From NCBI GenBank assembly GCA_022447545.1, contig JAKVBI010000008.1, positions 33,806-91,873 of the forward strand: a DNA stretch of 58,068 nt. The letters run 5' to 3'. Below are positions 50,645-58,068 of the stretch, in pieces. Both the position numbers and the translations under genes were made by a program. The notes below the pieces were generated by a model that was not told the origin of the DNA, did no database searches, and was given only the letters and a program-made list of their open reading frames with translations. Position 1 is the stretch's first letter, and each line of letters starts with the position of its first letter. The DNA is from Myxococcota bacterium. Its GTDB lineage: Bacteria > Myxococcota_A > UBA9160 > SMWR01.

Positions 50645-51457
50645 TCAGCGTCGCCGTCGCGGCGCCACCAGCAGCAGCCCACCCGTCGCCAGCAGGGCCA
50701 GCGGCACCACTCCCGGCTCGGGCACCTTGTTGACCGCGATGTTGGAGAACGTCACGTCGCCTTCACAAGTCTCAGGATTGGAGCCTGGAGAACCGCAATA
50801 TGCGCTTGCAGAGGGAGATCCGTTGTCGAACATGCCGTCCTGGGCGTTGAAGAAGCCCGAGAAGATGTCGTCGCCGTCGCTCGTGATGTTGGACCAGTTC
50901 ACCTCGAACACCACACGCGCGAACGTGAGCGTCGTGTTATCTGGACCCGTACCCGTGGTTGCGGCCTCAAAGGTGTAGAGCTGGCCCTCCTGGGGCGGCT
51001 TGGCAATGCCCGGCGGAGGAGGAGGCTCCGTGCACCCCGCGGTCGCAACATTTCCGCTGCAGCTTTCCTGACTGCTGGCGAGGGTAGCGCTCAATTGCGT
51101 GAAGGTCCGCGAGACGGTCCCCATCATGTTGACCAGCGACCAATTCAGTTCTTGGTAGCTCACGACATTGAGCTCGTTGGACAGGTCGGTGTCGAATTCC
51201 AGGGACATCCCCGCCACGGACGCACCCGCATCGCCGATGTCGAGCTGCACATCGACGGTGAACGAACCCGTGCCACTGATCTCGGTCACGGTGACGGAAT
51301 TGCCATTGAAAGAAGCGATCCCTGAGCCGGCTGCATCTGTCACCACAAGGTCGACGGAAATTGCCGAGGCCGAGGCCGCGAGACTCAGCGCGGCCAGCGT
51401 GGCAAGGGCGAGCTTCACGCTCGAAAAATTCCTGGCTCTCCCAATCGAATGTCGCAT
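50645..51457 (-). CDS. PEP-CTERM sorted exported protein
   Basis: 270 aa. An N-terminal signal peptide (SSVKLALATLAALSLAASASA) is followed by a Thr/Ser/Gly-rich extracellular domain with a Cys-containing loop and a Pro-rich PPPPPGIAKPPQ. It ends VPEPGVVPLALLATGGLLLVAP then RRRR: the PEP motif, a membrane helix and a basic tail that define PEP-CTERM sorting, recognised by exosortase. The ATG at 51457 follows GGGGAG. Surface or exopolysaccharide-associated location is expected; function unknown. It is a single gene with its own terminator; no exosortase is visible in the window. Confidence 0.9.
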   Translation of the reverse strand: MRHSIGRARNFSSVKLALATLAALSLAASASAISVDLVVTDAAGSGIASFNGNSVTVTEISGTGSFTVDVQLDIGDAGASVAGMSLEFDTDLSNELNVVSYQELNWSLVNMMGTVSRTFTQLSATLASSQESCSGNVATAGCTEPPPPPGIAKPPQEGQLYTFEAATTGTGPDNTTLTFARVVFEVNWSNITSDGDDIFSGFFNAQDGMFDNGSPSASAYCGSPGSNPETCEGDVTFSNIAVNKVPEPGVVPLALLATGGLLLVAPRRRR

Positions 51458-51993
51458 GTCGCTCCCCTCTACCCGGTTGCCCGGTGATGCGTCTACCGTC
51501 CGTGTAAGACTCTGAGGCTGTGTATGCCCCGAGCAAGAACACAAAAGTAAGTCCCAATCCGATCCAGCGACCCAATCCAAACCGCGCCGTGGTTCAGGGA
51601 CCCCCATCCTCGTTCCAACCCGCTCCAGCCAGTCTCAGTCCTGGTCGAGTCTCGATTGAATCGACGATCCCACCCATGGCCGGAACTGACATTGGCCCTG
51701 ATCGCTCCCAGGGGCCCTCTCAGACTCCATCGAGTGATCGTCGAAAACGGTAAGCTAGGGGTATGGGGACCGCAATACTTAAATGAGGGCCCAGGCACGC
51801 CAAAGCTCGAGGCTAACGCAGGGTCAAAACTACAGTTGTGACCCCGCAGGCAGCCGTCTCGATTTACCCCCTCCCGTAGGGCATGAATCGGCATGACTCT
51901 TCACCGAAAAGTGAAGGACTTGCAACACGGGTCCAATCCCCCTCATTCTGGCTGGATCCATGACTCCATCCGTGAAAACTCGAGGAATCTTCC
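51458..51993. other. 536-nt divergent intergenic region
   Basis: No convincing gene is seen between the divergent PEP-CTERM and D-aminoacylase-like genes. The region is less GC-rich than its neighbours. It contains a 13-bp palindrome TCGATTgAATCGA at 51652-51664, a 24-bp near-palindrome at 51821-51844 (annotated separately) and a hairpin CTTCAC-6 nt-GTGAAG at 51899-51916. These are probably regulatory or transcript-stabilising sites. Confidence 0.6.
51821..51844. promoter_or_regulatory. 24-bp near-perfect palindrome, candidate operator
   Basis: Arms GGGTCAaAACT and AGTTgTGACCC flank a 2-nt centre, with one mismatched pair in 11. It lies 149 nt upstream of the ATG at 51994. The dyad symmetry and length suit a dimeric transcription factor; the regulator is unknown. 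Confidence 0.5.
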
Positions 51994-53718
51994 ATGCACG
52001 ATCTCGTCATTCGCAACGGCAACGTCGTAGACGGAAAAGGTACGCCGGCACGACGTGCCGACATCGCAATCCAGGGCGACCGGATCGTCGAAGTCGGTAG
52101 CGACGTCGGGCCGGGAACCACGGAGATCGACGCCAAGGGGCTCCTGGTGACCCCGGGCTGGGTCGACATCCACACCCACTACGATGGACAGGTTACCTGG
52201 GATCCCCACCTCACCCCGTCGGGTTGGAACGGTGTCACCACCCTGGTGATGGGAAACTGCGGCGTCGGCTTCGCTCCCGTCCGGCCAGGTCAGGAGGATT
52301 TCCTGATCCAACTGATGGAAGGAGTCGAGGACATTCCGGGCGCGGCACTGGCTGAGGGCATCGACTGGAATTGGGAGAGCTTTCCCGAGTACCTCGACGC
52401 CATCGAGCGCATGCCCCGTGCGATGGACATCGGCACCCAGGTCCCCCATGGAGCCGTGCGCGCCTACGTAATGGGCGAGCGCGGCGCGAAGAACGAACCG
52501 GCGAGTCCCGACGAGATCACCGCCATGGCGGACCTCGTGCGCGAGGCCCTCCAGGCCGGAGCCCTGGGCTTCACCACGTCCCGCACTCTGGTGCACCGCG
52601 CACGGGATGGCGAACTCGTGCCGGGCACCCACGCCGACGATGCCGAGGTTCTGGGAATCGGCCGTGTGCTTGGCGAGGTGGGCCACGGCGTGTTTGAAGT
52701 GGCCAGTGACCTGGCCCCCGAGGGCAAAGAATTGGCGTGGATGAAACAATTGGGCCGCGAGACCGGGCGCCCGGTTTCCTTCGCGTGCCTCCAGAATCCC
52801 ATCGACCCCGACCAGTGGCGCCGCCTGCTCGATGCCTGTGAGCAGGATGCCGCCGAAGGCGGACACCTGACTCCTCAGGTCGCCCAGCGGCCGGCGGGAC
52901 TGCTACTCGGCTGGGAGAGCACCCTTCACCCCTTCATCCTCTGCCCCAGTTACCAGGAGATCCATCCGCTGCCCAGCGAGCAGCGACGCGAACGCCTGGC
53001 CGACCCCGGCCTGCGCGAACGGATCCTGACCGAGGCCGCCAACGCGAAAGACGCCCCGGCCATCCTGGGCATCATCACCGGTGCCTTCCACATGATGTTT
53101 CCACTGGGCGACCCGCCCGAGTACGAGCCTGGACCGGAACAGAGCCTGGCTGCCCTGGCCGAGCGTGAGGGCGTGGACCCCCGCACGATCGCCTACGACC
53201 TGATGATGCAAAACGAGGGCAGCGGGTTTCTCTACCTGCCCCTGCTCGGCTATGCGAACGGCAGCCTCGAGCCCATCCGCGAGATGATGCTCCACCCCCA
53301 GTCGGTCTTCAGTCTGTCCGACGGAGGCGCCCACTGCGGATTGATCTGCGACGCCAGCATCCCCACCTACCTGCTCACCCACTGGGTACGCGACCGAACG
53401 CGCGGCGAGCGGATTCCGCTGGAGACCATCGTTGAAGCCCAGACCCGGCGCACGGCCCGCTTCTACGGCATGCACGACCGCGGTGTCCTCGCGCCGGGCA
53501 TGAAGGCGGACCTCAACGTCATCGACTTCGATGCCCTCCACATCCACGCGCCGAAGATGGTGCAGGACCTGCCCGCCGAGGGCCGCCGCCTGGTGCAACA
53601 GATCGACGGCTACCGCTACACGGTGTGCAGTGGACACGTCACCTTCCGCGACAGCAAACCCACCGGTGCGCTACCCGGCAAGCTGATTCGCGGGCCCCAG
53701 GCCGCGCCGGTCTCGTGA
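51994..53718 (+). CDS. Amidohydrolase (N-acyl-D-amino-acid deacylase-like)
   Basis: 574 aa metal-dependent hydrolase of the D-aminoacylase group. [19 protein letters not shown] is the typical small beta-domain start, [17 protein letters not shown] carries the HxH metal site, and later [24 protein letters not shown] and [17 protein letters not shown] match the group. ATG 51994 follows CGAGGAA. These enzymes remove acyl groups from D-amino acids or open cyclic amides; some are annotated by other names. It is convergent with the LLM gene at 53754 (35 nt). The region upstream contains palindromic sites. Confidence 0.88.
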   Translation: MHDLVIRNGNVVDGKGTPARRADIAIQGDRIVEVGSDVGPGTTEIDAKGLLVTPGWVDIHTHYDGQVTWDPHLTPSGWNGVTTLVMGNCGVGFAPVRPGQEDFLIQLMEGVEDIPGAALAEGIDWNWESFPEYLDAIERMPRAMDIGTQVPHGAVRAYVMGERGAKNEPASPDEITAMADLVREALQAGALGFTTSRTLVHRARDGELVPGTHADDAEVLGIGRVLGEVGHGVFEVASDLAPEGKELAWMKQLGRETGRPVSFACLQNPIDPDQWRRLLDACEQDAAEGGHLTPQVAQRPAGLLLGWESTLHPFILCPSYQEIHPLPSEQRRERLADPGLRERILTEAANAKDAPAILGIITGAFHMMFPLGDPPEYEPGPEQSLAALAEREGVDPRTIAYDLMMQNEGSGFLYLPLLGYANGSLEPIREMMLHPQSVFSLSDGGAHCGLICDASIPTYLLTHWVRDRTRGERIPLETIVEAQTRRTARFYGMHDRGVLAPGMKADLNVIDFDALHIHAPKMVQDLPAEGRRLVQQIDGYRYTVCSGHVTFRDSKPTGALPGKLIRGPQAAPVS

Positions 53719-53753
53719 CGCAGCGATAGGAACCGGCGGGCGGACCCGGGCGC

Positions 53754-54632
53754 TCACCCGCCTCCATCCCCGAGCTTGGCGATCACGTCGTCGCCAAAGC
53801 GCTTCATCCCGTCGAGCCGGTGAGCCAGAGGCGGCGGCGGGTCATCCTGCCCCCAGGGCGCGACGGTGCAGTGGGTCACCCCCATGTCCTCGAGCCGGCG
53901 GATCTCGTCGGGGTCCGGAAAGTCGAGGGGCCTGTAGTAGACGGCCAGCGGCGCATCGGCACGGCCGAACTCGGATTGCTGGCTGCGAATTTCGGCGATC
54001 CCCGCCACCAACTCCTCGTCGCTCACGAATGCCGGGGCCCAGCCGTCCCCCAGCCGCGCCACCCGGCGCAGGGCCGGGCGGCTGTTGCCGCCGACCACCA
54101 CCGGAATCGGTCCGTCGGCGGCGGGCCGCATGCACAGGCGGTCGAAATCGAAGAAGCGCCCGTGGTGCTCCACCATCTCACCCGTGAAGAGTTTGCGCAT
54201 GACTTCGACCATCTCGTCACAGCGCGCACCGCGGACCGCGAAGTCCTGGCCCACCAGGTCGAATTCCTCGCGCATCCAGCCCAGCCCGAGCCCCAGACCC
54301 ACCCGATAGTCCGACATGCGCGCCGCGGTTCCCAGAGACTTGGCGACGCTGTAGGGCTCGCGCAGAGGCAGGATGTAGACCATCTGCAACAGCTTCAGCC
54401 GCGTGGTCACCGCCGCCATCATGGCCGAGGCCACCCAGATGTCGGGAAAGTCATCGCTCGCCTCCCACGGCCGTTCCCCGCTGGGGTCGTAGGGGTACGG
54501 CGACGCAATGCGCTCGGGATGCAGCAGATGATCCGAAAGCAACAAAGTGTCCCAACCGTAGGTGTCGGCCACCCGGGCGATCTCGAGATAGTCATCGGCA
54601 CTCACCCGAAACAAACTGGTACAGAATTTCAC
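53754..54632 (-). CDS. LLM class F420-dependent oxidoreductase
   Basis: 292 aa. TLLLSDHLLHPERI and YRVGLGLGLGWMREEFDLVG are the F420/flavin-binding blocks, and PIPVVVGGNSRPALRRVARLGDGWAP is the second. The GTG at 54632 is used because AGGGAG precedes it; the additional in-frame 14 residues upstream are repeat sequence and look non-native. It is the second such enzyme in the window (other at 44447). It is divergent from the glycosyltransferase-like gene. Substrate unknown. Confidence 0.9.
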   Translation of the reverse strand: MKFCTSLFRVSADDYLEIARVADTYGWDTLLLSDHLLHPERIASPYPYDPSGERPWEASDDFPDIWVASAMMAAVTTRLKLLQMVYILPLREPYSVAKSLGTAARMSDYRVGLGLGLGWMREEFDLVGQDFAVRGARCDEMVEVMRKLFTGEMVEHHGRFFDFDRLCMRPAADGPIPVVVGGNSRPALRRVARLGDGWAPAFVSDEELVAGIAEIRSQQSEFGRADAPLAVYYRPLDFPDPDEIRRLEDMGVTHCTVAPWGQDDPPPPLAHRLDGMKRFGDDVIAKLGDGGG

Positions 54633-54649
54633 GTGAACTCCCTGCCTTA

Positions 54650-54710
54650 TTGTCGGCCCTTGGTCATTCGCCATGACCCTGTTGTCGGCCCGTGGTCATT
54701 CGCCATGACC
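54650..54710. repeat. 29-bp direct repeat carrying two palindromes
   Basis: TTGTCGGCCCnTGGTCATTC continuing to CGCCATGACC occurs twice (54650-54678 and 54682-54710) with one mismatch and a 3-nt spacer. Each copy holds an inverted repeat GGTCAT-5 nt-ATGACC. The block is 18 nt upstream of the GTG start of the LLM gene. Two tandem operator sites, or duplicated start-region sequence, are the options. Confidence 0.75.
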
Positions 54711-54797
54711 TTGGTTTGCGGCCGCGGGGTGCCGCGCTGCCATCTTACTCCGCGCTGAGACCCTGCTGCCGGCCCCCGACTCGTGATCCCGTTTCGG

Positions 54798-54803
54798 TAG
54801 ACT
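54798..54803 (+). promoter_or_regulatory. -10 box TAGACT directly before a start codon
   Basis: TAGACT ends 7 nt before GTG 54811 and no Shine-Dalgarno is present, consistent with leaderless transcription of the membrane glycosyltransferase-like gene. Confidence 0.45.
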
Positions 54804-54810
54804 CCGCGGC

Positions 54811-56397
54811 GTGAACGGGTCAGCGATCGGCCACCTGACGAGCACACCCCTCGGTTGTTTCGGGCTGTGGCTCGCAACAGTCCTGGCCCTGAATTGGGCG
54901 GTGCTCGACCAGCCCCCCGTCTGGGATAGCACGGGCAGCATCTTCCCGGCGGCCCTGTACCTGGTGGACCACGACTTCGACCTGTTCAGGCTGTTCCAGG
55001 AACCGGGCTACTTCCTGGCGGGACCCAACGTGCACGCCTACTCGGTCATGACGCACCTGACAGCGGGCGTATACGCGCTGACCGGTGGCGGCCCCTGGAC
55101 CTTCCCGATCCTGCACGCGCTGCAATTCGCCATGACGGCCTGGGCACTGACCCACTTCGTTCTGCTCACACGCACCGTGGTGGGCCCGCTGCTGGCTTGG
55201 CTGTTGAGCCTGCTGGTGCTGCTCTTCCCCGTCTTCCTGACCCAGACGCGTTACATGTACCTCGAGATCCCACTCTTCCTGTGCACCGTCGCGGCCCTGC
55301 GCGGCTTCGTGGATCAGAGCCTGTGGCGTACGGTGGTCTGGTCGGCTCTGGCGTGCATGATCAAAGAGGCGGGCGTGGTGGTCGGGGTGGTGGCTGCCGC
55401 GCTCTGGCTCTTGGACACAGGCACTCCACGGGTGCGACTAACGCGGTTCGCCGCCGCCCTGGCACCGGTGGCGATCTTCGTTTTCCTTCACACCCGGTTC
55501 GTCCTCGGCAACGCCGACGTCTCGGTCGACCCGCAGATCTGGCAACAGGGAGGACTGGCCGGCGCCGTGTCGGAACTCGGCCGCTGTTGGAAACTACAGG
55601 GCGCCCTCTACCTCTCCCAGATTCCCGACGTGACGGCCATCGTGGCGGGCGCAGCCGTGATCGGCACGGCCACCCTGCGGCGCCTCTGGCCCGAGCGCAG
55701 TGTGCGCGCCGCGCTGGTGCTGGTCGTGGCGTTCCTCGGCTTCCACTTCCTGGCCGTGCCCGCCACGGGCCTGCAGTGCGACGTGCTGCCGCGCTACTTC
55801 GTTCAGATCCTGCCCTTCGCGCTGCTCGTGTTGCTGTGGTGCCTGCAACAGGTCACCAAGACCGATGTCGCCGTGGGCGTGCTGCTAGTTGCCATCGCAG
55901 GGGTCGTCGTGAACCGCAACGGCGCCCTCTACCCAGGCGACCTGAACCCGCGCGGGCTCGGTGCCCAGTTCGCGATCACCGAGCGCTCGGGCGCCTACCG
56001 CATGCTGCTCGACGCGCAGCGCGGCGGGCTCGCCTTCCAACAACACGTGCCCACCCATGTGCCCATCTACAACGAACTGCACAACCACTACATCGCTCTG
56101 CGACCGCGCATGGGGTACGTGGACCAGACGCTTCACAACAGCCGTTACATCCAGCCGGAATTCCTGCGGCGCGGGCAATCTCTCGACGCCTTCCCCAACT
56201 GCTTCACCCTGAACTACTTCTCCCCCTACCTCGGCGGTACCTCCATGCGCGCCCTGCTGGACCAGGCCCAGCGCCTCCCCCACTGGCAGGCCGAGCCCCT
56301 GGCCCGAGCCTCGAGCGGCCCCTACCACAGCACCCTCGTCAAGTTCTGGCGTGACGACACCCCCTGCCTGGCGAACTGGAAGTACCCGGAGGATTGA
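54811..56397 (+). CDS. Membrane glycosyltransferase-like protein (GT-C type)
   Basis: 528 aa with many membrane helices, for example LGCFGLWLATVLALNWAVL, LLAWLLSLLVLLFPVFL and LRRLWPERS followed by VLVVAFLGFHFLAV. The first loop after helix 1 has WDSTGSIFPAALYLVDHDFDL, the acidic loop position of GT-C enzymes such as ArnT or dolichol-phosphate mannose-type transferases. LEIPLFLCTVAALRGFVDQSLWR follows. Start is GTG 54811 with a -10 box 7 nt away. It may transfer a sugar from a lipid carrier in the periplasm. The gene after it, 73 nt downstream, has the same general character. Confidence 0.72.
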   Translation: MNGSAIGHLTSTPLGCFGLWLATVLALNWAVLDQPPVWDSTGSIFPAALYLVDHDFDLFRLFQEPGYFLAGPNVHAYSVMTHLTAGVYALTGGGPWTFPILHALQFAMTAWALTHFVLLTRTVVGPLLAWLLSLLVLLFPVFLTQTRYMYLEIPLFLCTVAALRGFVDQSLWRTVVWSALACMIKEAGVVVGVVAAALWLLDTGTPRVRLTRFAAALAPVAIFVFLHTRFVLGNADVSVDPQIWQQGGLAGAVSELGRCWKLQGALYLSQIPDVTAIVAGAAVIGTATLRRLWPERSVRAALVLVVAFLGFHFLAVPATGLQCDVLPRYFVQILPFALLVLLWCLQQVTKTDVAVGVLLVAIAGVVVNRNGALYPGDLNPRGLGAQFAITERSGAYRMLLDAQRGGLAFQQHVPTHVPIYNELHNHYIALRPRMGYVDQTLHNSRYIQPEFLRRGQSLDAFPNCFTLNYFSPYLGGTSMRALLDQAQRLPHWQAEPLARASSGPYHSTLVKFWRDDTPCLANWKYPED

Positions 56398-56453
56398 AGC
56401 CTGCCAAAGGCCCGGTGCTGCAGCCGACACATCGCGCGAACTCCCCACCGTCC

Positions 56454-56459
56454 TACACT
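56454..56459 (+). promoter_or_regulatory. -10 box TACACT close to a start codon
   Basis: TACACT ends 10 nt before ATG 56470; no Shine-Dalgarno is seen. Fits the leaderless pattern of the window. Confidence 0.35.
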
Positions 56460-56469
56460 GACGCCCGAC

Positions 56470-58068
56470 ATGCCGAGCCGACCTTCAGCGCGCTGGGATC
56501 TCCCCTCTGTTGCGGCGGCCCTTGCACTGGCCGGTGTCACGCTCCTGCTCCTCTACCTGTGCGCGGCCCCGGTCTTCACCACCGACCTGTGGTGGCATTT
56601 GAAGATCGGGGAAACCTACGCGAACCAGGGCCCCTGGCCCGTCGAAGAACCACTGCTCCACACCGCTCACGACGATGCCCCGGTTCAACACGAGTGGTTG
56701 TTCGGTGTATGGGTTCACGCCCTGCAGAGCACCTTCGGGTTCCACGGGTTGCGGGTGTTCCACGCGGCCGCGGCAGCGGGCATCGTGTGGCTGGCCTTTC
56801 GATTGCTTCGCGCCCACAGCACATCGCATGTGACCGTCCTGACGGGCACCACCCTGTTCGTGGTCTGGGCCTCACCACGCCTGGCTCAGCTGCGACCGGA
56901 CCTCTTCAGCATCGCCGCCACTCTGTGGCTCGTCGCCTGGCTGCGCCAAGGTTCGGTGCCCGCAATCCGCTGGGTCTGGCCGGCGGGAGCCGCACTCATG
57001 CTGATATGGGCCAACATCCACTCGCTATTCGCCATCGGCCTCTGTCTGGCGCTGGCGGCCCTCCTGGGCCTGGCCTTGCAAGCTGGGCTGGCCCACGCCT
57101 GTCGCGCGCGCTGGTCGGGGCCGGCCGCTCCCCCCATTGCAGCGCGGGCGCGCCGTGTCACGGGGTTCCTCCTGACAGGGTTTGGGGTCAGCCTGCTCAA
57201 CCCGCGTGGTTACCAGCAACACCTGACGTTCTTCACCTCATCGCGGGATGCCGCCATCTGGTCCATCGCCGACGAGTGGCTGCCCTTCGACCCCCTGCAC
57301 GGCGCAGCCCAGGCCGGCGTCATGAGCACACCCGCCTGGATCGGTGCAGACACCCTTTTGTTTCTGCTGGTCGCCGTAGCCGGCGTGGGCTTCACGCGCT
57401 TCCTTCGCGCGCCGTCGGCCGCGACCCTCGAACGCTTCGACCCCGTGGGCTTGGGGTTGGCACTTGCCGGAGCCGTCGCTCTAGCGGTAAGCGTGCGCTT
57501 CGCCTGGATGTTGATCCTGCCCCTCGCCTACGTGTCGGCCCACCTGGAGTTCGCACCTGCCCGGCGCATTCCCTCCCCGGGGAGGGAAGACTCACGCTTC
57601 GCCTGGCCGCTGGCCGCCGCCGCCCTCGGGCTGGCCATCAGCTACCCACAAACGGACCTCTACCAGAACTTCCGCCGCTACTTTCTGCCAACGGACCTCA
57701 CGACCTGGTTGGCCCTCCCCTACCGCGCGCGCCCCTACCACCCCGAGGCGGTGCAGTTCCTCGCCAACACGGGAGTCGAGGGCAAGGCCTTCAACACCTA
57801 TCCCATGGGTGGGTTTCTCGCCTACTGGCTCGCTCCACGCGTGCGCACCTTCATCGACGGCCGAACCGAGCACTACCCGAGCGAGGTCTACGAAGACTAC
57901 AGCCGCATCGTCGAAATGCGCGGACGCGCACCCGGCGAGAGTTTTCTCGACCTCCTCGACCGCCGCGGCGTCGACCTGTTCGTGGGTGTGGGCACACCTC
58001 CGGGCTACATGGGCAATCGCTTCACCACGACGCACCTCCAGGGCGAGGCCGGTTGGTTGCAGGTCTCG
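56470..58068 (+). CDS. Multi-pass membrane protein, glycosyltransferase-like (partial)
   Basis: At least 533 codons, open to the right edge of the window. After helix 1 (VAAALALAGVTLLLLYLCAA) comes TTDLWWHLKIGE, a D-L-W-W-H-L loop seen in uncharacterised GT-C-like membrane proteins, followed by about ten further hydrophobic segments. A soluble portion near the end includes EAVQFLANTGVEGKAFNTYPMG and FIDGRTEHYPSEVYEDY. ATG 56470 is chosen as first Met, with a -10 box 10 nt upstream. It may act with the preceding gene in building a surface polysaccharide. The stop lies beyond the window. Confidence 0.75.
   Translation, partial: MPSRPSARWDLPSVAAALALAGVTLLLLYLCAAPVFTTDLWWHLKIGETYANQGPWPVEEPLLHTAHDDAPVQHEWLFGVWVHALQSTFGFHGLRVFHAAAAAGIVWLAFRLLRAHSTSHVTVLTGTTLFVVWASPRLAQLRPDLFSIAATLWLVAWLRQGSVPAIRWVWPAGAALMLIWANIHSLFAIGLCLALAALLGLALQAGLAHACRARWSGPAAPPIAARARRVTGFLLTGFGVSLLNPRGYQQHLTFFTSSRDAAIWSIADEWLPFDPLHGAAQAGVMSTPAWIGADTLLFLLVAVAGVGFTRFLRAPSAATLERFDPVGLGLALAGAVALAVSVRFAWMLILPLAYVSAHLEFAPARRIPSPGREDSRFAWPLAAAALGLAISYPQTDLYQNFRRYFLPTDLTTWLALPYRARPYHPEAVQFLANTGVEGKAFNTYPMGGFLAYWLAPRVRTFIDGRTEHYPSEVYEDYSRIVEMRGRAPGESFLDLLDRRGVDLFVGVGTPPGYMGNRFTTTHLQGEAGWLQVS

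Noticed and set aside
54650-54710. Two 29-bp repeats as a minimal CRISPR
   Set aside because: Only 3 nt separate the copies and there are no cas genes.
1-58068. Long open frames antisense to nearly every gene
   Set aside because: In GC-rich DNA the opposite strand is often open; these frames lack family motifs, Shine-Dalgarno sequences and plausible composition.
1-58068. tRNA, rRNA, insertion sequences, prophage or integrase genes
   Set aside because: Looked for and not seen on either strand.

Overview
The window is GC-rich, densely coded bacterial chromosome with short intergenic gaps and frequent GTG and TTG starts. It holds no rRNA, tRNA, CRISPR array, insertion sequence or phage gene that I can see. 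Several traits fit an uncultured aerobic Myxococcota/Binatota-type ('delta-proteobacterial') heterotroph: many CoA-ester catabolism genes, two F420-type LLM oxidoreductases, two DUF3604 proteins, a PEP-CTERM protein, oxygen-dependent HemF, a PQQ dehydrogenase and in-frame UGA codons that look like selenocysteine. The taxonomic placement is inference.

Layout. 1-5211 (minus) is a catabolic operon: MaoC-type hydratase, acyl-CoA ligase, SMP-30-like lactonase, SDR and enoyl-CoA hydratase. 5411-9252 adds a second ligase and a translationally coupled acyl-CoA dehydrogenase pair. 9356-11673 holds a PEGA-domain secreted protein and a CaiB/BaiF CoA-transferase. 11698-16427 holds a TIM-barrel protein, a UGSC-motif selenoprotein split by an in-frame UGA, its probable partner, an MFS exporter and hemF. 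16445-21690 has an SDR, dienelactone hydrolase, zinc alcohol dehydrogenase, a small outer-membrane barrel, an ArsC-family selenoprotein (Sec at the catalytic Cys position) and a DUF481 outer-membrane protein. 21871-30665 has two multi-pass membrane proteins, a sterol-desaturase-like hydroxylase, a DUF3604 lipoprotein, an amidohydrolase, a Tat lipoprotein and a methyltransferase. 30693-42491 has an FAD oxidoreductase, a second DUF3604 protein, a dienoyl-CoA-reductase-type SDR, an NTF2-like protein, a two-subunit molybdenum hydroxylase, a PQQ dehydrogenase, an acetoacetate-decarboxylase-like protein and a phosphotransferase. 42680-50523 has a membrane adenylate cyclase, an LLM oxidoreductase, SDR, an unknown, an MFS carrier, a haloalkane dehalogenase and a PhyH dioxygenase. 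50645-58068 has the PEP-CTERM protein, a D-aminoacylase-like amidohydrolase, a second LLM oxidoreductase and two glycosyltransferase-like membrane proteins, the last cut by the window end.

Together the genes suggest broad activation and beta-oxidation-like breakdown of lipids, steroids or other hydrophobic substrates, with F420, molybdopterin, PQQ, FAD and Fe(II)/2-oxoglutarate redox enzymes. The most notable results are two selenoprotein genes about 7.5 kb apart that stop-to-stop gene calling would miss, and a recurrent TAnnnT -10 box placed 6-10 nt before start codons that lack a Shine-Dalgarno, which points to leaderless mRNAs.
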